DNA of 64,000 nucleotides, taken from NCBI GenBank assembly GCA_030248065.1, contig JASAMV010008211.1, positions 23,343-87,342 on the forward strand. Direction: 5' to 3'. A program made the position numbers and the translations under genes. Shown in pieces: positions 32,961 through 44,014 of the stretch (within the stretch, counting starts at the first letter, position 1; the number at the start of each line of letters is the position of its first letter). The notes beneath the pieces were generated by a model. The model saw only the letters and a program-made list of their open reading frames with translations. It did not search any database and was not told where the DNA came from. The stretch comes from Rhynchonema sp. JSB1_4. Lineage: Eukaryota; Nematoda; Chromadorea; Monhysterida; Xyalidae.

Positions 32961-33499
32961 CAGAAACATTAGTCCACCAACTAATTCTGTGAAACATCAC
33001 CGGCCATTTCCTCACGATAGAAGCTATATTATTTTTTGCGACATAGATGTCGTACGCCTCCACCACTAGCCGAACCCAACGATGTACGACTTGCCCGGAT
33101 CCATTCAGGTTCCTTCGCTCAGTTGTGATCTGCGCACTAAAATGGGAGCGCCGGACACGCCGATTTTCGGGTGGCCAAAAAATACCTTTCTATAGGGTGG
33201 ATCAAGCTGAAATTTTCAGCGTTTTGTACTGGCTGGACTATCTCTCAAAAACAATCAAAACATCATCAGAATCCAGTCACACGCGCTCACACCAAAAACC
33301 CCGTTTTTAACACGCAAGGTATAGGGAAAAATCACTAAATCCAGCCTGGTGATGTTTCACCTGAGAAAAAAAATTTTTTTCCCCAAATCATCTCATCCCA
33401 TCACACTGTCGTTCACATGCACATATCACCGACACCCAATCATTCACCGTCTAGTTTCAACTTCCAACCATGGTGTACTTCGGGTAACTACCGTTACCT
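32961..33499. repeat. Diverged satellite monomer and spacer
   Basis: At 33160-33310 a single diverged unit resembles the 171-bp satellite (TTTCGGGTGGCC, GGGTGGATCAAGCTGAAATT, CTCTCAAAAACAATCAAAAC). The rest of the interval shows no gene. Confidence 0.6.
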
Positions 33500-34045
33500 C
33501 GTCGATGCATGTAAAAAAAGATAAAATACGCATACCTGCGAAAATGCGGAGCGAAACAATAGCTCCGGCTTGACGGTGCTCGTTGGTTGCGCACTGGTGA
33601 ACATATGTATGTATGTATGCGCATGCCATCTGACGCGTGTGTTTTCATGTGCCGATGTGCTCAATTGATACATACGATGTTTCTAGGACCATACAACTTG
33701 AATAGCAAGGAAAATTATGCTGGAAGTACTTTTCCTAGCAAAATTTATGTACTTGTGTTTCAGTGCACGAGACTGAGTCTACTTTTCAACAGTTTCGTGA
33801 CTCAGCAAAAAGTACTGACGTAGCCTGACCAAACGGCATATGCAGTCATTATTTGCACTATTGTTTGTGCTAACTATGCCGATAGATGCGACACGTTGCA
33901 AATCCGCAAAATTTTTTATTGTGATCCAATTTGTAGAAATTTTTGTCAAAAAATGACGTTTTTTCGCGTTCTTTTGTCTTTGTATGTGTGCCGTTATTAA
34001 TCGCTCTGCTACTAAAGACTGACGCGGTAATACCCCCAGCTGCAA
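33500..34045 (-). mobile_element. Dispersed repeat, inverted relative to 40.4-41.0 kb
   Basis: The reverse complement of this block matches 40430-40950: GCGAAAAAACGTCAT, GCCGTTTGGTCAGGCTACG and CACCAGTGCGCAACCAACG occur in the same order. It is non-coding in all copies and probably a mobile element of unknown class. Confidence 0.65.
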
Positions 34046-34141
34046 GTGAACCGAGCACAATCCGAAAGTTACGTGAGTGGTAACAATGACGTTTTGCAAG
34101 TCACGGCCTGCAGTCATGGTTAATAGATGTATGGTGCTCCC

Positions 34142-34453
34142 AGTCATCTCGGTCCCGCCATCTCGGTCCCGACCATCTCGGTCCCGACCATCTCGGTCCC
34201 GCCATCTCGGTCCCAGGTCATCTCGGTACCGACCATCTGGGTACCGACCATTTCGGTACCGGACCATCTCGGTACCGGACCATTTCGGTACCGACCATTT
34301 CGGTACCGGACCATCTCGGTACCGGACCATCTCGGTACCGGACCATCTCGGTACCGGACCATCTCGGTACCAGACCATTTCGGTACCAGACCATTTCGGT
34401 ACCGGACCATCTCGGTACCGGACCATCTCGGTACCGGACCATTTCGGTACCTA
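34142..34453 (-). repeat. Left terminal array of the MULE
   Basis: About 18 tandem units of CCATCTCGGTACCGGA type (reverse complement of the right array). Outermost units carry GGTCCC in place of GGTACC. Confidence 0.85.
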
Positions 34454-34786
34454 ATTCAGTTGGTGCAAGCATTGAAGTGCAAAGCGTCATGCAACATAAA
34501 TGTTCAGCAACATAGGAAATGATGAAGTTCCGGCGGGACCAGGCTTGAAGACTTCGACAAATCTCATGCAGCATGCATCATGCGCGCCATTGCAACCATC
34601 GCTTAGTTCATGAATTCATAAGCACAGACAGCGACAGAGGTTGACATGCGGTGACATACAAAGAGAAACATGGGTAACAGAGGCACAAAAATATCCAAAC
34701 ACAATGGGCACACAAAATGAACAGGGTACAAATACATTATGCGCTCATCAAACGCAAAAATGACACATTTAGAGGCAGATAAAAAC

Positions 34787-35044
34787 TCATTGAGCGTGGA
34801 ACACAGCTTGCTCGATAACTGCACACAATTTTTTCGTGCCCGAGTTATTTAAATGCACTTTGTCACAACTGAATAGGGTATCGGGAAATGAGTCGTCATC
34901 CAGTGTGACGAACTGCAACCTGCTCGACTCTAATTTGTTCACGCCATATTTCATAATTTCATTGTATCGCTGTCTGTTCCGCAATTTGTAGGCCGTTTTG
35001 TCGTTGGGCCTACGTAGTGTTGACGATAGATTGGACGCCCCCAC
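34787..35044 (-). CDS. SGNH/GDSL-esterase-like C-terminal fragment
   Basis: The minus-strand frame contains RQRYNEIMKYGVNKLES and, near its end, the DKVHLNNSGTKKL block. This resembles the catalytic Asp-x-x-His (DxVHLNxxG) region of SGNH hydrolases. The N-terminal GDS and GxND blocks are not visible upstream, where a stop interrupts the frame. It is therefore a last exon or a truncated copy. It lies inside the MULE, downstream of the transposase on the same strand, so it may be a second element gene or a captured host fragment. Confidence 0.5.
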   Translation of the reverse strand: MGASNLSSTLRRPNDKTAYKLRNRQRYNEIMKYGVNKLESSRLQFVTLDDDSFPDTLFSCDKVHLNNSGTKKLCAVIEQAVFHAQ

Positions 35045-35306
35045 CCCCAGTTCTTGCGTGCATAAGGCGCACTATCCACTTCGCTTGCTTTGCTGTTGTG
35101 TCCCCTTCGCTTAACTGCTGTTGAACAGCTGAACAAAAAAATCAATTCACGTGCAGGTACTACAATTTTCCCTGCCGATTCAACTCTGAAACTGAGGAAG
35201 GTAGAATGTGGTTTCTATTTTGGTTTGGTACTGCACTTTTCCCAATCGCATCCACACCAAAACTTCCTATTCCGGTACTGCAATTTTCCCGTGTTATTAC
35301 TGCCGT

Positions 35307-37082
35307 CTACAGCGTGAACGAGTGTCCGAGCGACACCAGGAATTCCAGCAGCCCACGTTGTTTGCGGTCCTGGTACTCATTGATCATCGTCGTAATCGCC
35401 CGTTCACGATTCACGTGCTTGATTTTGCGCGCTGTCGGCGGCAAGCCCTCATTATGTTGGTTGATGCGAATGTTTTGCCATGTGCGTTCACGTTGGATGG
35501 CGCTCATGAACCAAAATGGCGACGGATGATCGCAGTTCAATCCACGACTGAACGCGCCATGCCAGGCCTCCAATGAGACTTGAGAGCGGGGCTTTCCAGC
35601 CAAGATGCGCTGATGCTGATTCCAGGTCGGAATCGGGAATCGAGCACGACCAGGACCTCGTTCACGATCAACACCGATGAAATTCTCGTAGAAATAGTCC
35701 GCAACAGCCTTAAAGGCGGTCTACGGGAGGTTGTCACTCAGCCCCCGAATACCGTAACCCACCGTAATTTTGATCTGCAAGGATCGTGTCGAGACCATTT
35801 TGTTTTTTATCTATGTTTTGCGTGTTAGCGCCAACACCAACCAACATTTCTAAGTTTTGGTGATCGACGCGCACGATGACAATTTCCAGCTTGCTGCCGC
35901 TAATACACGTGTCGATAAGTAGCGAATAGCATGGGTCTCGCAACGATCTTGCTTGCGGTGGGTTACGGTATTCGGGGGCTGAGTGACAACCTCCCGTAGA
36001 CTGCCTTTACCTTCGGCGTCGTCTTCCAATCCATCGTAGATCAAATCGAACCCTTCGCGAACATCATCAATCGGGACGAAAGCAAGTGCAGGCAGCGCAT
36101 TCATCAGTCCCTTAAACCACGGATTCTCGCCGTATTTACTCACCGCTTCCTTCCCGATTCCTTGTATCTGACGCCACACGCACTGACCAAGGTGGAAGAA
36201 ACAGGCGTTGACGTCCACACCGGGCAACAATTCCATAACCGCATTGCGAAACGCTGACTCAAAGTCGGTCAAAATGGTGTCCGGTCGATAATCGGGCAGC
36301 TCATCAAACACGCGTTGCAATACAGCCTTGTACGTCTCTTTCTTTTTGTCGGGGCACAAGATGAACACGCACGGGACAACAAGAGGAGCATATTTTGCAG
36401 GGTCAAGGCCCGGAGTCAGCTTACAACCGTGCAAAGTGTACAGCTGCGACCACAAATCCGGAGCCACCTTGAATGTGCCGTCAGTCAGCATGTCGGGACA
36501 CGAACGCAGAAACGCGAGTGCTTTATTATCGGCCCAAATCAGCACACGACGACGGGGATCGTTCGCAACGTTAAAATCTGCCAGGAGAAACTGATGTTCA
36601 CCGATGAACTTGTATTGGTCGGGCACAACAACCTGTCGAATATCGGTGGGACGCATTGGCGCATCATTGTCGCGTTTTCGTTTTCGATTGTACGCGCGAC
36701 TCAACCATTTGGTATTTGGAATGGCGTACACTTTGTCGTCTGGTACACCTTGCGAAGCAGAGATTATTGTGTTTCGTGGAGTTTGGCCGGGTGTCTTCGA
36801 CGCCTCTTTCACCTTGTAGCGAACTTCGGCTTCAACAATTTTTTCTATCGATGGTGGGTGACAATGGGTGCTCAATCTACTGATAATTTCACGTCCACGA
36901 CAATGCAGCCTAGCTTTACAACCATTTTTCTGCTGTTCAACACACATCCAGAATGCCAAGCGGTCGTCGCTTTTGCTGTGTTTGTGATAGCGATATCTGT
37001 GGCCGTCGTCAACAATGATGTCCTTATCCCTGATACTTTTCACAACTGGAGCAATCTCACGAACTGGTGTAGAATCCGACAT
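35307..37082 (-). pseudogene. FLYWCH zinc finger + MULE transposase, split by a MITE
   Basis: DDE transposase of Mutator-like elements, expected to act on the element ends in the nucleus. It starts with ATG at 37082. Residues about 20-80 form a FLYWCH-type finger (FWMCVEQQKNGCKARLHC ... HCHPP). Residues about 180-300 form the MULE domain, with DMLTDGTFKVAP (first Asp), DTILTDFESAF (second Asp) and CFFHLGQCVWRQIQ. The frame is continuous to 36010, is then interrupted by the 295-bp MITE, and resumes at 35710 (YFYENFIGVDRE, then SLEAWHGAFSRGLN) to a stop at 35307. Without the MITE and one TA the frame is 1479 nt, 492 codons plus stop, with no other lesion. The interruption therefore looks recent. 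Confidence 0.88.
35713..36007 (-). mobile_element. 295-bp TA-flanked MITE inside the transposase, copy 1
   Basis: Ends are AAGGCGGTCTACGGGAGG and its near-complement, CCTCCCGTAGACTGCCTT. Inverted termini run for about 50 bp, including CCCCCGAATACCGTAACCC. TA duplications lie at 35711-35712 and 36008-36009. A second copy of exactly the same length lies at 57784-58078 in the opposite orientation. Confidence 0.9.
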
Positions 37083-37414
37083 GAAGGCCAGTCAAATGGA
37101 TGAAATAAACAATGGGGAACAGAGAAAAATTGAACTACCCAAACGATCTGACCGATTGCAACTTACTGCAAATGAACAACAATGATAAAACCGGCGGAAG
37201 CAAATCGAGCGATAGGCAAATCAAAGAATTTCACATATTGGCACAAAGGCGAGGAAACAGATGACACGAAGGAACAATGAGATGAAAGGATGAACACAAA
37301 AACAAAGCTACAATGAGACGGTCAACAAGAAGAAAATGGTGAGCAAACAACAATACAACGCGGCTAAATATAATACAATATATTTTGTACAAGTAAATAT
37401 TTACAAGTCAACAG

Positions 37415-37597
37415 TTGAGAGAAAGCAGCAAGGCGAAAGCAGAAGACGATGAGATCAAAGCCAGATTCAAGCTGGTATACCAATTTCTGAACAGAAAAAG
37501 AATAAGTAAAAACTCAATGAAAGAGAAAATATTCAAAATTTTAAATGGTCAACAAGCCAATCAGCTTCTTGCAAACATGCGGCAAACAATACCATAA
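37415..37597 (+). other. Short open frame inside the MULE, unassigned
   Basis: A 60-codon lysine-rich frame (MRESSKAKAEDDEIKARF...) reads on the strand opposite to the transposase. No family was recognised and it is short enough to be chance. Confidence 0.15.
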
Positions 37598-37716
37598 TCT
37601 GTGTGTGAAGTGCCCATTGATTACACAAACCACTCATGATGCAAGTACTCCACTCGTTCCGGCAAATGTTTTTCTCGCATGTCTGATAAATTTTACCTAC
37701 TGTATGTCACCTACTG

Positions 37717-37994
37717 TATTGGTCGCACAATGACTATATAAGAATTCATCAAATCTATCCTGATTTTCACGTTCAGTCACTCTTAACCACTGTGCTATTT
37801 GTGATTCTCACAAAACATTTTCACCTGAAAATAATCCAGCAGATCAACCACATTGCCGCAGGTCTGAAACATTCTCTTTACTACATGTTTTGTGTGCGAT
37901 CTCGCAACGCAACGTCACCACCCCGTCACTTTCCCTCTTTGCGATTCAGGAAAAAAATTTGACCAATTCTTATAAAGTCATTGTGCAACCAATA
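37717..37994. mobile_element. TATTGGTCGCACAATGAC MITE, copy 2
   Basis: 278 bp with the family ends TATTGGTCGCACAATGAC and GTCATTGTGCAACCAATA (one mismatch). It lies just inside the right terminal array of the MULE, so it was inserted into that element. Confidence 0.85.
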
Positions 37995-38051
37995 CCTGCT
38001 GTTGTTACTGTTGCCACATGACCACGCCAGATAAAGCAGCGGCATCATCTT

Positions 38052-38330
38052 ATGCGTGGGACCGAGATGGTCCGGTACCGAGATGGTCCGGTACCGAAAT
38101 GGTCCGGTACCGAAATGGTCTGGTACCGAGATGGTCGGTACCGAAATGGTCTGGTACCGAGATGGTCGGTACCGAAATGGTCCGGTACCGAGATGGTCCG
38201 GTACCGAGATGGTCCGGTACCGAGATGGTCCGGTACCGAAATGGTCGGTACCGAAATGGTCCGGTACCGAGATGGTCCGGTACCGAAATGACCTGGGACC
38301 GAGATGGCGGGACCGAGATGAATCGGAGCC
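38052..38330 (+). repeat. Right terminal array of the MULE
   Basis: About 16 units of GGTACCGAGATGGTCC with A/G variation at GAGATGG/GAAATGG. The end-proximal units read GGGACCGAGATGG, mirrored in the left array. Confidence 0.85.
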
Positions 38331-38413
38331 GATGTATGGGGGTTAAGCAACAAAATAGTCACACTTGCGCAAACGCTGAGCCAAACAGTAACTTCTATTC
38401 CGCGACTTTTCAC

Positions 38414-38566
38414 ACCCGGAGGTTCAGGCCCGACCTTTTCAGGCCCAGTTTTTCAGGCCCTGCCCTATACAGGCCCGGTACAGTGTCACCGTCACCCATT
38501 TATAGGCTTAGGGTTAGGTTCCAGCCGGGCCTGAATCGGCCGTGCCTGAATGGCCAGGCCTGAACC
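38414..38566. repeat. TTCAGGCCC palindromic element
   Basis: It begins GGTTCAGGCCCG and ends with the complement GGCCAGGCCTGAACC. In between, CAGGCCC recurs four times in one orientation, then GGGCCTGAA and GCCTGAA in the other. A GGCTTAGGGTTAGG stretch lies in the middle. About 150 bp, non-coding. Confidence 0.55.
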
Positions 38567-38613
38567 TGTGTCCCGGCACTTAGCAGTTGCACAATAAGTA
38601 GTTTCGGTTTCAG

Positions 38614-39467
38614 TATGCTCATTGGGGCTGGCCCTCATTGAATGCGCACTGTGTCGCAGGTTGCCCGAACGAGCTGTGTACGTACCACAAACAGTTACGC
38701 AAGCAGTCAATCCCATTGTACATGCTAGTGAAGCAGAATGTCGAGCACTGTCATACCGAGTTGCCTTCGGGTCAGGTAGCACCCAAACGCAAACGATAAC
38801 GCTTCAACACCACTTTAAACCGCCACCACCAATCAGTTTCAACCGCAACAATGAGAACCCCGCCAGCCCATCGCGTCCGCAACGCATACACAGCCTTGCG
38901 GATATCACCGGACGAGAACCGCCCACTATGCCTACCGTGGAGCCCAGGCCCGTTCCGCACAAAGTTCGAATGCACCTTCAGCGGCCAGCATCGCCACCCA
39001 AACCACCTCCCATCGCATGCCGGTGGAAGCTGCCGCCTATCACACCGACAAAGCCATCAGCCGCATCGGCACGTCAAGTTCATAGTCTGCCAAGTGCACC
39101 AACGCGCCATGCCCATGCTGAGGTACCCGCTCGTCTGCGTATGCATCTTCAGCAACCTGCACCACCAGGTTTTCAGCCATCGCCCCCAGAACCGCCAAAA
39201 CCAGCAATGCCGCACAAACTACCACCAGTTTCGCCGCTCAAACCAGCAGCACGCGACAGAATTTACACCGTCAACGATCTGCCGAGGCTAACAGCACAAC
39301 AGACCCGTCTGCGCATGCACCTGTAACAAACCGCGCCGCCCGACTTTCAAGGGCCTCCATCACCACCACGACCGGCAGCTCCGCATCGCTTGCCCCCATT
39401 GTCGCCACAAAAGCCGGCTAGTTACGTTGCTCGACGTGTGCACACCATTCATGACGTCGATCGTTGA
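38614..39467 (+). CDS. Proline-rich repeat protein, 3' exon, with in-frame TAA
   Basis: Function unknown. The frame enters through a possible acceptor (GGTTTCAG) at about 38613; there is no convincing ATG, so 5' exons may be missing. The first stop is TAA at 39324-39326. From about 38840 the protein consists of ~58-residue repeats with the skeleton RMHLQQPAPP, PPKP, KLPPxxPxKP, then a RxxHSL-type segment and the next RLRMHL. The repeat pattern continues in frame for 46 codons beyond the stop (QTAPPDFQGPPSPP, HRLPPLSPQKPA) to TGA at 39465. The TAA replaces the CAA/Gln expected after RMHL. PxxP content suggests SH3-type ligands (inference). The gene could be a pseudogene, a readthrough gene or a polymorphic allele. 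It lies 0.3 kb from the MULE. Confidence 0.5.
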
Positions 39468-40036
39468 ATGAACAACGACAACCATGCGACTAGGTTCAAG
39501 CGAAACACCAAACATTTTCAGTGAGAACCACCGGGTGTTTCAACAGTCACAGAATGCAACTGGAAATGCAACGCAATAAGTTTTCCGTGATAGCTAAGGT
39601 CTATAGCTTTTCGGACGATGAAAATTTGAAAAAATAGGTCAATATTCAGATTTCCATGGTTTAAAAACCACCAGTATACAACTTTCAGTTAAAGTAAGAA
39701 ACTTATTCCGTTACATTACCAATAGTATCAAGATGACTGTCGATAACCCGAGGACCCTTGACTATTTTTCCCATGATTCAAGACACACACATGCACACTG
39801 TAAGTATGCCATACCTGTACTTCGATCGTGTTCCTTGTGATTTCGTTTGAACTTTTGTTTGTGATTTAGCACTGTAATGTTTTAAATTTTAAAATTCGCT
39901 TTTCTCGGAAGTGCCATCAAGCGCCAATTTCAACGTGCACTTTGCCACTTGCGCTGCGTAAGTATTGACGATGCATGTATTACTTTGATTGTATTTCAGT
40001 GCCTGTGCACCGATTGAATACAGCTATGTACCACCA
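39468..40036. other. No gene recognised
   Basis: AT-rich sequence without a supported exon, RNA gene or repeat match. Confidence 0.4.
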
Positions 40037-41364
40037 CATGGTAACACACGCATCAGATAACATGCGCAGACATACATACATATGTTCACCAGTGCGCAAC
40101 CAACGAGCACCGTCAAGCCGGAGCTACTGTTTCGCTCCGCATTTTCGCAAGTCTGCGTATTTTGTCTTTTTTTGCATGCATATACTTTAATAATGACCAA
40201 ATGTGTTAATATGCAAAGCGGCACTGGTAACAGACACGAAACTTTTATTTTACGCTCTGCTCATTTTGGGCTTGGGGTATTGGCGAGTTAAAAAGTTACA
40301 AAACGAGGGTGTTGCGCGTGTGCGAATAACTCGCAGCTGTGTGCTTGCCTGTACCCGTTTAAGATTTCATTCCATTTGAAACTGTTTGAAGACTAATTGA
40401 GCGATTTTTCAGACTTTAGTAGCAGACCGATTAATAACGGCACACATACAAAGACAAAAGAACGCGAAAAAACGTCATATTTTAGACAAAAATTTTCACA
40501 AATTTGATCATAGTAAAAAATTTTGCGGATTTGCAAGGTGTCGCATCTATCGGCATAGTTAGCCCAAACAATAGTGTAAATGACTGCACATGCCGTTTGG
40601 TCAGGCTACGTTAGTACTTTTTGCTGAGTCACGAAACTGTTGAAAAGTAGACTCAGCCTCGTGCACTGAAACACAAGTACATAAGTTTTGCTAGTAAAAG
40701 TACTTTCCAGCATAATTTTCTTTGCTATTCACGTTCTATGGTCCTAGAAACATCGTTTGTATCAAATGAGCACATCGGCACATGGTAACACACGCGTCAG
40801 ATGGCATGCGCATACATATTATACATACATATGTTCACCAGTGCGCAACCAACGAGCACCGTCAAGCCGGAGCTATTGTTTCGCTCCGCATTTTCGCAGG
40901 TATGCGTATTTTATCTTTTTTTACATGCATGTACTTTAATAATGATTAAATGTGTTAATGTGCAAAGCGGCACTGGTAACAGACACGTAATTTTTTTTTA
41001 CGCTCTGCTCATTTTGGGCTTGGGGTATTGGCGAGTTAAAAAGTGTCAAAATGGGGGTGTTGCGCGTGCGCGAATAACTCGCTGCTGTGTGCCTGCCTGC
41101 ATTTGCTTAATATTTCGTTTCATTTGAAACTGTCTGAGGACTAATTGAGCGTATTTTCAGATTTTAGTAGTACACCGATTAATAATGGCACTCATACAAA
41201 GACAAAAAAACGTGAAAAAACGTCATTTTTTGACAAAAATTTTCACAAATTTGATCATAGAAAAAAATTTTGCGGATTTGCAAGGTGTCCCATCTATCGG
41301 CCTAGTTAGCCCTGAAAGTGGTGCAAATGGCTGCATATGCCGTTTGGTCAGGCTACCCTAGTAC
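40037..41364 (+). repeat. 744-bp tandem duplication of a dispersed element
   Basis: CATGGTAACACACGC starts units at 40037 and 40781. The order CACCAGTGCGCAACCAACG, GCTCATTTTGGGCTTGGGG, GCGAAAAAACGTCAT, GCCGTTTGGTCAGGCTAC is repeated. The second unit is cut off at about 41364. An inverted partial copy lies at 33500-34045. No coding frame is conserved between copies. Confidence 0.75.
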
Positions 41365-42069
41365 TTTTTTTAATTTGCGCTTCTTTAGTGTCCGTTTGGA
41401 CACCAGGTTGACGGAGAAAAATTACAAATTTCTCGAAAACAAAAGGCAGTCAGACAATGTGTTGAGACGATTCGAATAGCCAGATAATTGTTTATTCTGC
41501 GCGACAACTACCAATAAGCAGTCTTGGAACATGCGCATGTAATATGGACAAATGTAAAAAGTTGGTCAAATGCCAAAAAGTGCGACCAGTGCACCTTTTT
41601 TGAGCCATATCAATTTAACGGTTGCTCAGGTGCAGCTCAAATTTGGGATTTGGGAGGTTCAACGTATGCCTGATCCAATGAGCAAATAAAATTGGGGGGT
41701 CAAATTTTTTTCCGGAACGGCTTCTATGGAAAGCGGGTGACCACTACCTGCCCACGCTCTTAAAAAAATATTTTTCTCCAACCCTGGCTGTGAGTCATAG
41801 AAAGTGTATGAAATACTTGGATCGGTCCGGTCACAGTCAGGTCTTGTTGTTGATCACGCTCACGCGTCTTCTTGAATTTTCCTGATTTACTGAAGTCTTT
41901 GGTTTTTGACCAGCGTAATGTTGTTTATTGGGTGTTGGGAAGAATTTTCACGCATTGATCAAAGCCGATGGTAAATGCTGAAGTATGTACATACCTTGCA
42001 AAACGTGACCTTACGTGACCAAGGCACTGGGGCCGACTAATGCTGAACCATATACCGTCGTGGCCACCC
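41365..42069. other. No gene recognised
   Basis: No supported exon or RNA gene. A G/A-rich stretch at 41640-41790 resembles degraded repeats. Confidence 0.35.
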
Positions 42070-42373
42070 TAAGGCTGCGATTAGATAAATGCGGAATGGC
42101 AAATTTCTGCATTCCGCATTCCGCGTTTATCTGCTCACCTATTTTAACTTCTGCAAGAAAATTTATGCATTTGGTCAAACATCTCAGTCGCTGTTTGCGT
42201 TAACATGCAACATTTGATTTGAGGTCAGCACGCTGGAAGTTGTCATCGTCACCCAAGCACCCACCATTCCGCAACAGGTGAGCAAACGCGGAGTGCGGAA
42301 TGCAGAAATTTGCCATTCCGCATTTATCTGCTCACCAATTTCCGCATTCCGCATTTATCTAATCGCAGCCTTA
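42070..42373. mobile_element. 304-bp MITE with AGGCTGCGATTAGATAAATG ends
   Basis: TAAGGCTGCGATTAG at the left and CTAATCGCAGCCTTA at the right. The subterminal word GCGGAATG/CATTCCGC recurs seven or more times, mostly as inverted pairs. A TA target duplication is consistent with both ends. Confidence 0.8.
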
Positions 42374-42492
42374 CATCTCCCGCAGTGCACTTTAGTGCAA
42401 TTAAGTGCACTTTTGTGGACGCCTGTATAGGAATGGGCACAAGCACTGACTGCTCAACATCCAGAAAAAGCCACAAAAGGGCACAAAATCCA

Positions 42493-42857
42493 CGTATAGT
42501 CCAAGCACGAACTCATGAGACGACCTATTTCGAAGTTGACTTGTACGGATCCATAATGTTCCGGTTCCACGTATTTCGGAAATAAAAGAAAGAGAAACGC
42601 ATGTATTTTTTAAAACACGCTCTCCTCCTCGGTGCGTAAATGCCCTTTTGACTCCCAAAACATTTGTGTGTTGAACAACGTTGCTGTTCGCGTAAGACCG
42701 CAACAAATTGAGGTCAGCCAGCTGGAACTTGTCATCATCTCTCTCGGCCCAATCTCGTTCTTTTGTTTGCAAAAACCCGTGTGACCGGCACATTTTTGAA
42801 TCTGGCCAAGCAAGCTTTAAACAGAGTCGTCTCATGAGCTCGTGGTTGGACTATACG
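42493..42857. mobile_element. 365-bp element with CGTATAGTCCAA ends
   Basis: Left end CGTATAGTCCAAGCACGA, with CTCATGAGACGAC next to it; right end GTCGTCTCATGAGCTCG followed by GGTTGGACTATACG. Truncated relatives occur near 61910-62150 and 62450-62550. Confidence 0.7.
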
Positions 42858-42902
42858 CTGATAGGCTGCTGACTTGCTGCTCGCGCGTGTGTCTATTCTT
42901 AA

Positions 42903-43923
42903 AGGGGGGAATCATTGCTAAAACGCTAAAAGTACCCTTTTTACAATTACAACTTGTAGCTGGGACGCGTGCGATCAGAACGCCACCAAGATAAAATTAA
43001 TCAGATGAAAATCGGCCGAGATCTAAGCGATTGCATCGGCCCAACCGGGAACAAAAATAAGTTCGGACCAGCTGCATTTTTATTGAAAATCAGGCAATAG
43101 CTCATGAATCGTTGGGTTTCGAGCGAGCAGCTGATGTTGGAGAAAAGAAAACGAAAATTTTAGCTTGGGGTTTCTTCTAACTGTGACGATTTCTTCCAAA
43201 AAATCACAAATCTTGCAAAAAAACTAATTTCGCGATTCTGAGACCAGTTCTGGAACAGACCAATTTAGCCGCAATGATTTAACCTTTATAAAGGTGTACC
43301 GATTGATTCCATCGGCATCCAGTCGCAGGTAGACACCAGGTGTATCACCCTTAGTTGCTTTCACCATGTGATCATTATACACTCTCATCGAAACACTTTC
43401 ACTTCGGTGCTCAACGGAACGGCCGTGAAGTAAAAATGCTTCGATTATTACACACGTAGTCCACTGTAGGACGCAACTAAAGATGGTCCACAACCGGTAT
43501 CCACCTGAGAATAGACCCCGATGGAATCGATCGGTACACCATTATAAAGGATAAATCAATATGGCTAAATTGATCTGTTCTGGAACTGGTCTCAGAATCG
43601 CGAAATAAGCCTTTTTGAGGGATTTATGGTTTTTTTTGGAAGAAATCACTACTGTTAGGAAAAAACTGCTATAATTTTCGTTTTCTTTTCTCCAGCATCA
43701 GCTGCTCGCTCGAAATCTAACGATTCATGAGCTTTTGCCTGGATTTCAATAAAAATACAGCTGGTCCGAACTTATTTTTGTTCCCGGTTGGGCCGATTCA
43801 ATCGCTTCGATCTCGGCCGATTTTCATCTGATTAATTTTATCTTGGTGGCGTTCTGATCGCACGCATCCCAGCTACAAGTTGCAATCGTAAAAAAAGGAT
43901 ACTTTTAGCAATGAGTCTCCCAT
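42903..43923. mobile_element. TTAA-flanked foldback element 1
   Basis: TTAA at 42899-42902 and 43924-43927 bounds a near-palindrome of 1021 bp. Arms of about 370 bp carry ATCATTGCTAAAA, CGGCCGAGATC, GTTCGGACCAGCTG and the corresponding complements. The spacer is about 0.27 kb (43285-43550). It is non-coding. TTAA target duplication suggests piggyBac-type mobilisation (inference). Confidence 0.75.
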
Positions 43924-44014
43924 TTAAGCGTGGAGTCCACTGAAGTGCACTCAAGTGCCCTAAAGTGCACTGCGGGACATCAAGGGCGCCCACGACGGTA
44001 CTGCCCATTGCCAG

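Larger units (their letters stand above)
34142..38330 (-). mobile_element. Foldback-type Mutator-like element with tandem-repeat ends
   Basis: Two inverted arrays of a ~16-17 bp unit, GGTACCGAGATGGTCC, flank a transposase gene. The left array is at 34142-34453 and the right at 38052-38330. Both share the same variant order at the outer side (TCATCTCGGTCCCGCC, then CCCAGGTCAT), showing that they are one pair of terminal inverted repeats. Inside are the FLYWCH/MULE transposase (35307-37082), an SGNH-esterase fragment (34787-35044) and two MITEs inserted later (35713-36007 and 37717-37994). No clear 8-10 bp target duplication was seen at the outer ends. Overall about 4.2 kb. Confidence 0.75.

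Noticed and set aside
30815..32972. Two long open frames encoding 57-residue repeats
   Set aside because: They follow a 171-bp satellite whose period is a multiple of three; the frame is broken by one base and there is no start, splice or regulatory context.
34077..34522. Arg/Ser/Tyr-rich frames in the left MULE array (and partners at 38.0-38.6 kb)
   Set aside because: They translate the 16-17 bp terminal repeat in various frames; both arrays are non-coding element ends.
36315..37103. 262-codon plus-strand frame over the MULE
   Set aside because: It is antisense to a transposase with clear FLYWCH and DDE motifs and has no motif of its own.
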